Below, piece by piece: positions 5,630-13,585 of a stretch of 22,396 bases of DNA. Under the pieces are notes generated by a model. That model saw nothing but the letters and a program-made list of their open reading frames with translations. It was not told the origin of the DNA and did no database searches. This DNA comes from a virus. The position numbers and the translations under genes are program-made. Positions within the stretch are counted from its first letter, which is position 1. Each line of letters starts with the position of its first letter. Location of the stretch: the IMG/VR virus record IMGVR_UViG_3300037472_000045, positions 1-22,396 of that record; one strand, 5' to 3'.

Positions 5630-6024
5630 CCCTGCGCCCCCTCGTCAAATTTGCGCAGGCGCAGGCTGAACTCCACGCGGCGAGGGAGGCCGCGCGCGGC
5701 GAACACGGCCTGCCCCTCCCGAACCGACAGAATGACCCATCTGCCCAGCACGGCGCCGGTGCCCGAAACCATCGTCAGCGGATCGCCCGCCGCCGCGACG
5801 GAGCGCAGCGCATCGATCTGACCAAGCCCGCCGCGATGGAACGGATAGACCACGCCGCGAAGCTCCATGGAGTCGGAGCCGACCCCGGTGAACTGCAACG
5901 CATCGAGCGCGCCAATCCGCTCCTGCGCAGTCCAGCGATAATCGACCTCGCGCGAAAGATCCTGATAGGCCGCGGAGGTGATCGAGAACTGATAGCCGCC
6001 CAGCTGGAGCATCACCTCGCTCAT
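5626..6024 (-). CDS. U: P2-like tail protein U
   Basis: A 132-aa protein of the phage tail gpU family. It has MLQLGGYQFSITSAAYQDLS at the start, then YRWTAQERIG, a central YPFHRGGLGQIDALR and a C-terminal RRVEFSLRLRKF. It follows the tape measure gene with a 4-nt ATGA overlap and precedes X. In P2 it is needed for tail completion, and the fold is found at the baseplate or tail initiation complex. Domain order, length and context agree. Confidence 0.88.
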   Translation of the reverse strand: MSEVMLQLGGYQFSITSAAYQDLSREVDYRWTAQERIGALDALQFTGVGSDSMELRGVVYPFHRGGLGQIDALRSVAAAGDPLTMVSGTGAVLGRWVILSVREGQAVFAARGLPRRVEFSLRLRKFDEGAQG

Positions 6025-7778
6025 AGCCCGCCCCCGTATTGCCCGGCGCTGGTCGCGGAATCGTAGAGCGCATCATCTTTCGATCGAGCCAGGTGCCGCT
6101 CGAGCTCGGTCACCATTTCCTGCGGCGTCATGTTGGCCGCGTTGATGGTGATCTGGTTGGTCGTCACCACGCTCGCCGCGGCGGCCGAGCCCGGCGCCAG
6201 CGAAACCTGAGCCGGCAGGGACGTCTTGCGGCCGCGCCCGCGCGCGCCAGGCGTGACGGGCGGCGCCTCGCCTTCATCGTCGCCATCGCCGAACACGCTC
6301 GACAGCGCAGACCCCAGCGTTTTCGCGCCCTCGATGAGCGGAGAGATCCTGCCCATGAGCCAATCGAACTTAGCGCCCAGCCACTCGAGCACCGGCGCGA
6401 AGAACTCCTTGATCTTGCCCCAATTCGCGATGATCAGCGTCGCCCCGAGCGCGATGGCAGCGATGGAGGCGCCGATCGGGTTTGCGGTCAGCGCCACGCC
6501 GATCGCAGCCACGCCGCTCGCGACAATCGGCAGACCCAAGCCAAGACTGACCATCGACGCGACAAAGCCCGCGATCGAGCCGATGAACGTGATGAAAGAC
6601 AGGATCGCGCCGCTCGCCATGAGCACGCCGATGGCGATGCCGAAATTCTCCCAGCCGCCCACGATATCCTTGATGCCCAGGATCACCGCGCCAACCTTGG
6701 TCGCGACACTGCCAAGCCCGAATGCCAGATCGCGAATGGCCGGGATGGCTGTTTTCACGCCCTCGGCGAGCGTGACGCCCAGAGCCTTCGCGTTGCCAAT
6801 GTTGTCGATCAGCAGGTCGCCGATCTCGCCGAAGGCTTTTGTCAGCGTTGGCATGACCTCGTTCGCGACGGTGCGCGTCAGGCCTTCGATCACTTTGCCA
6901 AGCCGATTGAAATTTCGGGTGTAATCGCGCGCCATGCTGGCCTGCGCCTCGGTCACGGTCGCGCCGGCTTTCGTCGCTTCCGCGCCCAGCGCCTCGACCT
7001 CCGCGCGCGAGATCGAGAGGAACTCGATCATCTGCTCAGCGCCGGTGCCGCCGAACAGCTCATCCGAGATGCGCTGCCGCGCGGCGGAATCCGTGACCTC
7101 GGACATGCGGTCCCGGACAACGGCGAACAGCGCAGCGGTATCGGACGCCAGCACGCCGGCTTCCTTCGCGGAGATGCCGATCCGCTCGAATGCCTCGGCA
7201 GCCGAGCCCTTGCCGGTGACCGCGAATTCATCCGCGCGCAGCGAAAGCTCCTTCAGGCCGTCGACCAGAGCATCGTTCTCGACCCCGAACTTGCCCGCGG
7301 CGAACTGCATCTGCGACAGGAACTCGGTCGAGACGCCCAAGCGCTTCGCGTTGCGATTGAGCTCTTCGGTCTGACTGGCGACCGCAGTCGTCACGCCAAC
7401 AATTGCACCGCCCAGAACGACAAATCCTTCAGCGGCACGCCGCGCGAACCCGCCGACCTGCCGCACCATGCGGCCGTAGGTAGCGCCGACCCGGACGCTT
7501 GCCTCTTGGGCGCGCCGATATCTCTCCTGCTGGCGAGTGAGCTCGCGCAGTCGCCGCTCAAGCTCTGCATATTCACGGTCGAGCTCTTCGACGCTGCGGC
7601 CCTCGCGTTCGAGCACGCGGCGCTGCCGCGCAAGCTCGCGCTGCCGCTCGCGGACCTCGCTCATCTCCGCGCCGATCCGCGCGAGCCCTCCGGAGATGGA
7701 GCCGAGGTGGCGACCCACGGCCGAGCTGAGGACCGAGCCGATCGTGATGGTTGCGCCGAGGCGCTGATTACCGGCCAT
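6021..7778 (-). CDS. T: Tail tape measure protein (P2 gpT-like)
   Basis: A 585-aa protein, short for P2-like tapes. A strongly charged coiled coil spans about residues 38-95 (EVRERQRELARQRRVLEREG). A segment typical of TP901-type tapes (LNRNAKRLGVSTEFLSQMQF) follows near residues 139-158. Hydrophobic membrane-like stretches lie at about 375-450, and a flexible Ser/Ala/Gly-rich C-terminus closes the protein. It sets tail length and probably enters the cell envelope on DNA injection. ATG 7778 has GAGGG 8 nt upstream. The start overlaps the end of the E' frame by 11 nt, as in P2. The short length predicts a short tail. Confidence 0.92.
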   Translation of the reverse strand: MAGNQRLGATITIGSVLSSAVGRHLGSISGGLARIGAEMSEVRERQRELARQRRVLEREGRSVEELDREYAELERRLRELTRQQERYRRAQEASVRVGATYGRMVRQVGGFARRAAEGFVVLGGAIVGVTTAVASQTEELNRNAKRLGVSTEFLSQMQFAAGKFGVENDALVDGLKELSLRADEFAVTGKGSAAEAFERIGISAKEAGVLASDTAALFAVVRDRMSEVTDSAARQRISDELFGGTGAEQMIEFLSISRAEVEALGAEATKAGATVTEAQASMARDYTRNFNRLGKVIEGLTRTVANEVMPTLTKAFGEIGDLLIDNIGNAKALGVTLAEGVKTAIPAIRDLAFGLGSVATKVGAVILGIKDIVGGWENFGIAIGVLMASGAILSFITFIGSIAGFVASMVSLGLGLPIVASGVAAIGVALTANPIGASIAAIALGATLIIANWGKIKEFFAPVLEWLGAKFDWLMGRISPLIEGAKTLGSALSSVFGDGDDEGEAPPVTPGARGRGRKTSLPAQVSLAPGSAAAASVVTTNQITINAANMTPQEMVTELERHLARSKDDALYDSATSAGQYGGGL

Positions 7779-7884
7779 CAGGCAGACCCTCGAGCCAAAA
7801 GATGAAGCGGCTGATCGACATCACCGCGATGTCGGCCCAAGGCCAGCCGGTGTGGCGCGCGAGCGCGAGCACGCCCGTGCGCAA
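7768..7884 (-). CDS. E': GpE'-like frameshift extension (P2 GpE family)
   Basis: A frame in -1 relation to gene E ends at TAA 7770-7768. It encodes a segment resembling the P2 GpE family: TGWPWADIAVMSISRFIF followed by WLEGLPDG, with the Trp-Pro start, central Met and closing Trp-Leu-Glu. The only starts are weak (TTG 7884, GTG 7872) and have no well placed ribosome binding site. It is therefore more likely made as an E-E' fusion by -1 slippage at the TTTT run (7908-7905) near the end of E, giving about 135 aa. In P2 the homologous pair uses the same strategy. The coordinates given are the minimal independent frame. Confidence 0.7.
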   Translation of the reverse strand: MRTGVLALARHTGWPWADIAVMSISRFIFWLEGLPDGR

Positions 7885-7895
7885 ATCCCTTGAGC

Positions 7896-8174
7896 TCAGA
7901 TGAGAAAATCCCGGTATGCTTCCTGCAGCCGGCCGTAGTCGCGCATGGTGAGCCGACCGATATCCGCCGGCGCCACCTCGCAGATGTTGGCGAGCAACGC
8001 GACCTCGCGCTCCGCGTCGGTTGCCTTCTTGGCGACCGAAAGCTGATCGGCGACGGTCGGCTCGCGCATGGTCAACGAAGGCATGTCGACCCCCGCGACG
8101 GTCAGCGGGCGGCGCAGCTGCACGGTGACGCTGCCATCCGCGTTCTCGGTGAGGTAGGGCGCGCGATCGGTCAT
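7896..8174 (-). CDS. E: Tail assembly chaperone (P2 gpE-like)
   Basis: A 92-aa protein between the tail tube and tape measure genes, the position of tail assembly chaperones. It starts with a beta-rich part (VTVQLRRPLTVAGVDMPSL). A helical part follows with REPTVADQLSVAKKATD and a C-terminal MRDYGRLQEAYRDFLI, a layout familiar in phage tail assembly chaperones that recognise the tape measure. The end of the gene carries a GATTTTC slip region and the -1 frame runs on into E'. It lies 10 nt downstream of the tube gene. Confidence 0.85.
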   Translation of the reverse strand: MTDRAPYLTENADGSVTVQLRRPLTVAGVDMPSLTMREPTVADQLSVAKKATDAEREVALLANICEVAPADIGRLTMRDYGRLQEAYRDFLI

Positions 8175-8184
8175 GGCCGCTCCC

Positions 8185-8691
8185 TCACAGGCCCAGCGCG
8201 GCGCGAACAGCCGCCAGGCGATCCACCCCGCCGATCACGCGGATCATGTTCTCGATATCGATCTCGCAGATCGAAACGCCGTCGATCGTTTCGGCATAGT
8301 AATCCAGCGCCATGGTGATCGTCAGGCTGGCGGCCTGCCCGGAGCCCCAGGTCCCGCGCGCGACCGAGGTGATCTTTCCGCGCATCGAATGCACGACCGC
8401 CTTGACCGTTCCGTCATAGCCCTCGATCGCACCGCGCGCCGTGAGCGGAACCGCCTGCCCAGGCGCCAAGCCCCAATAGGACAGCACATCGGCATCGTAG
8501 GAGATCAGCACGAAGCTGCAGGTCAGCGCCTCCATGCCCATCTCGAGCGCGAGCGGCGCGTCCATGCCGCCCGCGCGATAATCCTCGGTGACGATGGTCA
8601 GATCGGGCGCGTTGTATTCGGTCACCTGCCCGGCATATCCACGCCCGTCGAAGGTGAGCGAGAAGTTTTTGAGAACGTCGCGAGCGGCCAT
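8185..8691 (-). CDS. FII: Major tail tube protein (P2 FII-like)
   Basis: A 168-aa protein of the contractile-tail tube family, the same length class as P2 FII. It begins MAARDVLKNFSLTFDGRGYA, contains YRAGGMDAPLALEMGMEALT, and ends in a YYAETIDG segment followed by ICEIDIENMIRVIGGVDRL, as family members do. It forms the inner tube through which DNA passes. The sheath stop and tube start share a TGATG overlap, so their synthesis is coupled, suiting the matched copy numbers needed. Confidence 0.93.
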   Translation of the reverse strand: MAARDVLKNFSLTFDGRGYAGQVTEYNAPDLTIVTEDYRAGGMDAPLALEMGMEALTCSFVLISYDADVLSYWGLAPGQAVPLTARGAIEGYDGTVKAVVHSMRGKITSVARGTWGSGQAASLTITMALDYYAETIDGVSICEIDIENMIRVIGGVDRLAAVRAALGL

Positions 8692-9881
8692 CAGGCAAAC
8701 ACCTCCGAGATATACGTATTGACCAGATGCGAGCGGAACGTGATGTGCTCGGCCGGATAGGGCGGGGTGAAGTCGAAGTTGAAATAGACCTTGCCCAGCG
8801 CCACGTTCGCGGGCGTGTTCAGGTCCGGGTCAGGCCAGCACTCGCCGCCAAGGATGGCGCCGAGAGCCTTGAGCGTGCGCAGGTAGGCGTTCACGCCCTC
8901 GGTCACGTCCTGCACATAGGTGCGGGTGATGTTCCGATCGACCGCCCAGAGATGCGCGCGCTGCAGGCTTTCATTGATCAGGTCCGCGGTGCGCCGCACC
9001 GACAGGAACGTCCACTTTGAGTCGGCCGTCAGAGAGCGGTTGCCCCAGAGGCGGAACCCGTCCTGGCGAATGATCGTCGCGACGCGCGCCTCGTTCAACA
9101 GGTTGGCGCGCGAATTTGCATCCCCCAGCTTGAAATCGATCGCGCGCGTGGTGCCGATGATGCCGTTGATGACCTGGTTTGACGGCGACCACCAGAACCC
9201 GCGATCATTGTCGGATTTCGCGATCAGGCCCGCGACCCGCGCGGATCCGGGCTCCGACACGACTTCGCCGGCGGTGTTGAAGATCTTCACCCATGGGTCC
9301 ACCAAATAGACCCGATCGGAGCCGAAGTCCCCAGCGTAGGTGATCGCGGCCGCGTCGGTGGTGTTGGGCCCATCGGCGATGATCACCGCGCGCAGCCGCT
9401 CGGCGATGCCCAGCAGCTCGGACACGACAGGGTTTGCCGCGCCTTCAGGGCGCTGGTGGGTCCAGCCCGGCGCGCAGAGGATCCGCGGCGCGAAGCCGAC
9501 AACGCTCTCGGCGCCCAGCAGCGCCTGCACGCCCTCATAGGTTCCCGTGCCGGCAGCCACGCCACCCACCACGTTCACCAGCGTGGCGGCCTCGTCCGCG
9601 CCGGCCTCGACGCGCACCACGATCACCACGGCGCCGATCTGGTCCATGATGCCGTCGAGCGCGCCGGGCAGCGTGCCCTCGCCGTCGCCGACCGTATCCA
9701 AGCCGGCGGCCTCGAGGCGCGATCCAGCGATCAGCACCGGCACGTTGAAAGGGAACAGCGCGGGGTCCGCGTCGGGCGCCGTGCCGACGATGCCGATCAC
9801 ACCGGAGCGCACGGTCCGGATCGGACGTGGCCCCGCGTCGATCTCAAGGACCTGAACGCCATGCAGGAAGGTTTCGGTCAT
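8691..9881 (-). CDS. FI: Tail sheath protein (P2 FI-like)
   Basis: A 396-aa protein from ATG 9881, chosen because GAGG lies 5 nt upstream and the product begins MTETFLHGVQVLEIDAGPRP, as relatives do. An in-frame ATG at 9896 is the alternative. Typical sheath features are the early RSGVIGIVGTAPDAD segment, FAPRILCAPG in the centre, and the C-terminal segment with NVALGKVYFNFDFTPPYPAE and ITFRSHLVN. It forms the contractile sheath. The gene follows a 60-80 nt gap holding one copy of a repeated element, the largest break in this part of the operon, so its translation may be separately controlled. Confidence 0.95.
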   Translation of the reverse strand: MTETFLHGVQVLEIDAGPRPIRTVRSGVIGIVGTAPDADPALFPFNVPVLIAGSRLEAAGLDTVGDGEGTLPGALDGIMDQIGAVVIVVRVEAGADEAATLVNVVGGVAAGTGTYEGVQALLGAESVVGFAPRILCAPGWTHQRPEGAANPVVSELLGIAERLRAVIIADGPNTTDAAAITYAGDFGSDRVYLVDPWVKIFNTAGEVVSEPGSARVAGLIAKSDNDRGFWWSPSNQVINGIIGTTRAIDFKLGDANSRANLLNEARVATIIRQDGFRLWGNRSLTADSKWTFLSVRRTADLINESLQRAHLWAVDRNITRTYVQDVTEGVNAYLRTLKALGAILGGECWPDPDLNTPANVALGKVYFNFDFTPPYPAEHITFRSHLVNTYISEVFA

Positions 9882-9940
9882 CGCGCCCTCGCTCATCAAA
9901 ATCAGAATTCGCGAGGATCATGCAAGGCGCGCGCGCGGCG

Positions 9941-9965
9941 ATCCTCTGGCGGATTTCCCGCTCAG
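9941..9965 (-). repeat. Junction repeat, copy A (before tail sheath)
   Basis: The + strand reads ATCCTCTGGCGGATTTCCCG plus CTCAG, identical over 25 bp with copy B (15418-15442) and over 20-22 bp with copy C (22310-22329). On the - strand it begins at the TGA stop of the fibre-assembly-like gene, then forms GCGG-GAAAT-CCGC, a short hairpin, followed by AGAGGAT. A 7-bp inverted repeat GAGGATC (9913-9919) and GATCCTC (9940-9946) also brackets a GC-alternating loop here. Confidence 0.85.
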
Positions 9966-10222
9966 CCGATCAGCGCGGCGACATCAGGGTTTGCCTCAAG
10001 GAACGCTTGCAGCTTGGCGACAGGGTCGGGCTGCGTCGGCTCGCGCACGACAGCCCACGCCGCGCCGCTCCAGCGCGCCGCCATCCCCTCGGTCACCACG
10101 ATCGGCGGCGGGGCGGTCACGCAGCGCGCCGGGATCAGGAACTGGCCCTGCTGGAGCGGCGAAGGGTCAGCCTCGAGCGGTCCGACATAAAAGCCCGCAT
10201 GGTCGTGCTGGTAGACGATCAC
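9962..10222 (-). CDS. Tail fibre assembly-like protein (P2 gpG position)
   Basis: An 86-aa protein from GTG 10222, preferred because GAGGAG lies 8 nt upstream; GTG 10231 is an alternative. The sequence runs YQHDHAGFYVG, ADPSPLQQGQFLIPARCV, then APPPIVVTEGMAARWSGAAW. This is the pattern seen in small tail-fibre accessory proteins, where a Pro-rich stretch precedes an Arg/Trp-Gly-Ala-Ala-Trp beta turn. A short helix (VAKLQAFLEANPDVAAL) ends it. It lies just after the collar fibre, where P2 has its fibre chaperone G. It is much shorter than P2 gpG, so chaperone function is inferred from position. Confidence 0.6.
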   Translation of the reverse strand: MIVYQHDHAGFYVGPLEADPSPLQQGQFLIPARCVTAPPPIVVTEGMAARWSGAAWAVVREPTQPDPVAKLQAFLEANPDVAALIG

Positions 10223-10234
10223 CGCAGCCACTCC

Positions 10235-10290
10235 TCAGAATTTGATGCAGATTATTCAGAATTTTATGCAGATTTTCAGAATTTAATGCA
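10235..10290 (-). repeat. Three tandem copies of the fibre 3' end (CIKF-stop)
   Basis: On the - strand three 15-mers TGCATxAAATTCTGA, with x = T, A or C, lie at 10290-10276, 10270-10256 and 10249-10235. All three would encode Cys-Ile-Lys-Phe-stop, differing only at the third base of the Ile codon. The first is the true C-terminus of the collar fibre gene. The other two follow its stop and fill the gap before the next gene. Confidence 0.9.
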
Positions 10291-11607
10291 GCTCAGCACT
10301 GCGACGTTGCGCGGACGGGTCTCGGAGCCGCCCGCATAGCCGGTGAACCCGCCGGTGTTGATGTTCCAATCTTGGCCGTCGCCGCCATTCCAAGGCTCAT
10401 AGCCATAGGCCGTCGCGACCCGCGCGATGCTGTGCCGATGGCTTCCCACCTGGCCGCTTTGCGCGCTGCCGAGCGCGCGAGAGGGATCGATGCCGCGCCC
10501 ATCATCCAATCCCCGCCGGAACTCGCCGCGCAGATCGGGCAGGTTGAAGGTCAGGGCGCCATCACCCTCGCCCCAGACCGTCCCGATCGCGGCGAACAGC
10601 TCCGCATAGGCGGTGCGGCTGACCATGGCGCCGTTGCATTTCAGCCACCCCGTGGGCGCCGTCGCCATGGCGAAGTCCATCAGCGCGCCGGCCGGGGTCC
10701 GCTGCTTGGTGGCCGCGATCGACATCACGCCCAAGTTAGCGCGCCCCAGCGCCTTGTCCGGAACGTCCGAAAGGTTTTGCGCCTGCAGGAGCGCGTCGGG
10801 CAGATCGGACGCCGGCTCGTTCTGCACCGCGATGATCTCGGAGCCGTCATAGGCCTGTCCGAGATGCATGCGGCTCGAGATCGAGCCATCGGGCTGCCAT
10901 CCATCAGCGCCCGCCTTGAGCGGCAAGCGCAGCCCGTCGATATAAACCGCAAGCCCGGTGGTGTTGACGATCACCAGATCGACCTGCGTCTGCGCCGCGG
11001 CAAGCGTCTGGAATTCCTCAATGGTGGAGACGGTCACGTTGACCTCGGTCGGATCCGCCCACTCGGTGTCGCCGCAGCCGTTGGTCGCCTTGCGCAGGAC
11101 CTGCCCGGTGGTGCCGCCAGGAATGAGAGCGCAGGCGTTCACGGTGTTGGCGACCCATGTCTGCGTTGCGATCGAGACGTTGGGATCCACCACCAGGGTG
11201 ATGACGGCCGCGTTCGACACCTCGAACTCGACCCGCACCACGGTGTCAGCGAAGGCGCCATCGCCCGCCGCCGGCTTGTAGGTTTCGGGCAGGTTTCCCA
11301 CGGCGAACAGCGTCCCGTTCGCGTCGAACAATCCAACCTCGCGCAGGGTGAACCCACCCTCCGCCGCCGGGATCATCAGCTCTGCGGCGTAGGCGTTCGG
11401 GCGGCCCGATGGGTCGGGCTTGTAGACCCGATTGATGCCGGCGCGAAACCGCTCGCGCGCGAGCCCGGTCTGCTCGGGGTCCGGGATGACCGCGACACCC
11501 AAGCCATCGCCGACCGCCATCTCGGTCAAATTAATCGGCACGCCCACCGCCTGAGCCTGTGCGAGTGCCAGAAGGCCGGCCGTTGTGTGGATTGTGGCAA
11601 AGGACAT
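10276..11607 (-). CDS. H: Tail fibre with collar domain (P2 gpH-like)
   Basis: A 443-aa protein. The N-terminal 150 residues match the virion-attaching domain of P2-like fibres (YAAELMIPAAEGGFTLREVG, LFDANGTLFAVGNLPETYKP). A central beta-rich region follows. A tail collar domain at about 310-370 has APTGWLKCNGAMVSRTAYAE and LFAAIGTVWGEGDGALTFNL, then PDLRGEFRRGLDDGRG. The His-rich SGQVGSHRHS and a Gly/Asn/Trp-rich tip end in CIKF. It should bind the host surface at the distal tail. ATG 11607 has GGAG 6 nt upstream. Extra copies of its last codons lie after the stop, suggesting past exchange of the tip. Confidence 0.9.
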   Translation of the reverse strand: MSFATIHTTAGLLALAQAQAVGVPINLTEMAVGDGLGVAVIPDPEQTGLARERFRAGINRVYKPDPSGRPNAYAAELMIPAAEGGFTLREVGLFDANGTLFAVGNLPETYKPAAGDGAFADTVVRVEFEVSNAAVITLVVDPNVSIATQTWVANTVNACALIPGGTTGQVLRKATNGCGDTEWADPTEVNVTVSTIEEFQTLAAAQTQVDLVIVNTTGLAVYIDGLRLPLKAGADGWQPDGSISSRMHLGQAYDGSEIIAVQNEPASDLPDALLQAQNLSDVPDKALGRANLGVMSIAATKQRTPAGALMDFAMATAPTGWLKCNGAMVSRTAYAELFAAIGTVWGEGDGALTFNLPDLRGEFRRGLDDGRGIDPSRALGSAQSGQVGSHRHSIARVATAYGYEPWNGGDGQDWNINTGGFTGYAGGSETRPRNVAVLSCIKF

Positions 11608-11620
11608 GCGTCGCTCCGGG

Positions 11621-13585
11621 TTAGATGCAGGAAATCATGCCGGCAGGCGTAGGCCAGAGCCCAAGCCGGCGCTTGCCAGGCGAGCCGAGCGCGCCGGGCA
11701 CGAGAACGGGATGCTCGAAGTAAACTGAATTCAACGCGTTCTTGCTCAGGCGCACTTTGCACAGGCCGCTGGCAGGCATGCGGAAATTGAGCATCATCAG
11801 GCGCCGCTCGGGCGCCGTTGCACCGAGGATGGAACCCGTCCCGAATGCCCGCTCGATTATGACGGCGCCGGTCTCGTCCAGAACCGCCGCCAAGATATCG
11901 CTGCCGTTCACGTTTGCAGAAATCGAGCACCAAGCGGCGAGCGTCATCAGCTCATCATTGGGCGCGGCAATATTGGGCGATGTGATCGCCCTTCCCTCAT
12001 AGAGCTGAGCGCGCCATGGCGAGCCTGCTCCGCCGCCGCCCTGCGCATTCGCGGTCCAGGGAGCGAAAGACTGCCCGGCAGCGCTAAACGCTGGCAGCAG
12101 ATTGCGCCCCATTTCGGTCGGGTCGATGTTGGTAGCGGCATGTGGCCGGAACCCCGTCAGCCCGCGCAATCCGGTCTCGCCCTTCGCATCGGCAATCGGA
12201 ACAAGGCGCACCGGCTTGTGGTAGAAGCCGCCGGTGTCATCGCCGCCGGGGCGCTGCCAGCGAAAGCCGCTGGAGTAGAGGATCTCGAGCCCGCCCGGCG
12301 CGGCGGATTGCACAAGGAAGCTGCCCAGATCGATCTCGTCCGATTGGTGAATGTGGATCTTCTCAATCTGGAAATCACGCCACGCGCCAAAGACGACCTT
12401 GCAGTCCCCGCCGGGGTTGGGCCCATAGCCAAAGAAGCATTCCTCGCCAGATACCGATGCTTGATCGATCATCGCTGACTTGGTCGATTCGATGACAAAC
12501 GGATAAGCATGACGCTCGAAAAACACGCCGTCGAACTTCTGGTTGCCGCCGGCCTCCCAGAGCCGACCGAGCGCATCCGTATCGGTTCGCCGAGCGCCGA
12601 TGCGCAGACCTGTGCCGCGCCGGTCAAAATTGGGGTCTGCGTTGTTGTTCACGTAGGAATGCACATTGGTAAACTTGAAATCGACGCTCACACCGGAGAA
12701 ATACATCGCGCCCCCGAGACGATCATCGCCGAGCTCGAAAGCGGCGCGGCCGCCGCAGCGCCGGAAAAAGATCGTATCTCCGACGCTCTGGCCCCACAGC
12801 TTATTGCCGACCGCACCCCAGCCGCTGAAGTCCGACACCGAGATGTTCCGCATGGTCAGGCCGCCGGAGCCACCCATGGTCGGCAGCTCGCCGCCCGCGA
12901 CGGTCTGCATGAAGTTGTGGTTTCGGCCGAGCCAAAGACCGATCTGGTAGGGATAGACCGCGCGGTCCCAGAGCTCGTTCGGGGCGGACCCTGCTGCATT
13001 TCCAAGGACCGTGAAGCTCGACCACTCGGTCCCGAAATAGGTCGCCGGGATATTCTCCGCCGGCGCCATCGAAACACCGATCGGTGCGTTTGACCGGATC
13101 ACGCTCTTAGACGAAGGCGAGGCTGCGTTCGACGGGCCGCCTTGCCCGGTGATCTTCGCGTCGCCCCAATAGAGCGTCCGCTCCGCAAGCACGAAATCCG
13201 GTGGCAAGATCCCCGCCTTCCTCGAGGTTGCGAGAAATCGAGAAAATGCGTTCAGCGCATCTGTATCGTCCGTGATGTTGTTCCAGGCCGCGCCGAAATC
13301 CTGCGGCACCGGCGGCCGCGCGACATCCGCGGCAGGGGAATAGAACACCTGCCCCGAGAGGGTCGTAGCCAAGGCGGCCGAGGTAAACACGATGTCGACC
13401 GTGGCATTTGCGATACGAATGTCCACGCGCCCAACAGCATCTGCGATCAGCGGCTGAGCGACCAGCGCGCCGGCCGCGTTATATGTGGCGACAGGCGTCA
13501 AGGTGCCGGCGGTATAGACCCGGACCTCTGCGCCAGCGATGACCGCGCGCAGAGCGTCGGTCGCGAAAAAGGTCCGGGTCTGCAT
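11621..13585 (-). CDS. Tail spike with predicted beta-helix
   Basis: A 654-aa protein. Residues 1-90 look like a particle-binding head (RTFFATDALRAVIAGAEVRV, then GRVDIRIANATVDIVF). At 105-114 comes TDDTDALNAF, the usual entry to a pectate-lyase-type right-handed beta helix in phage spikes. The following 350 residues are Gly/Asn-rich with aromatic stacks. The C-terminal 150 residues look like a carbohydrate-binding beta sandwich (MTLAAWCSISANVNGSDIL, GLCKVRLSKNA). It probably binds or degrades capsular or O-antigen polysaccharide; no catalytic residues could be assigned. It is coupled to gene I by TGATG and ends in SCI, echoing the SCIKF end of the next gene. Confidence 0.82.
   Translation of the reverse strand: MQTRTFFATDALRAVIAGAEVRVYTAGTLTPVATYNAAGALVAQPLIADAVGRVDIRIANATVDIVFTSAALATTLSGQVFYSPAADVARPPVPQDFGAAWNNITDDTDALNAFSRFLATSRKAGILPPDFVLAERTLYWGDAKITGQGGPSNAASPSSKSVIRSNAPIGVSMAPAENIPATYFGTEWSSFTVLGNAAGSAPNELWDRAVYPYQIGLWLGRNHNFMQTVAGGELPTMGGSGGLTMRNISVSDFSGWGAVGNKLWGQSVGDTIFFRRCGGRAAFELGDDRLGGAMYFSGVSVDFKFTNVHSYVNNNADPNFDRRGTGLRIGARRTDTDALGRLWEAGGNQKFDGVFFERHAYPFVIESTKSAMIDQASVSGEECFFGYGPNPGGDCKVVFGAWRDFQIEKIHIHQSDEIDLGSFLVQSAAPGGLEILYSSGFRWQRPGGDDTGGFYHKPVRLVPIADAKGETGLRGLTGFRPHAATNIDPTEMGRNLLPAFSAAGQSFAPWTANAQGGGGAGSPWRAQLYEGRAITSPNIAAPNDELMTLAAWCSISANVNGSDILAAVLDETGAVIIERAFGTGSILGATAPERRLMMLNFRMPASGLCKVRLSKNALNSVYFEHPVLVPGALGSPGKRRLGLWPTPAGMISCI

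Noticed and set aside
6039-7805. A 588-codon open frame on the + strand opposite the tape measure gene
   Set aside because: It is the mirror of a high-GC coding strand. The product is low-complexity Arg/Ala/Asp/His with no domain, while the - strand frame is a clear tape measure protein.
10276-11607. Diversity-generating retroelement target at the fibre tip
   Set aside because: No reverse transcriptase or template repeat is seen in the window. The tandem repeats vary only at a silent base, not at adenines across a variable region.
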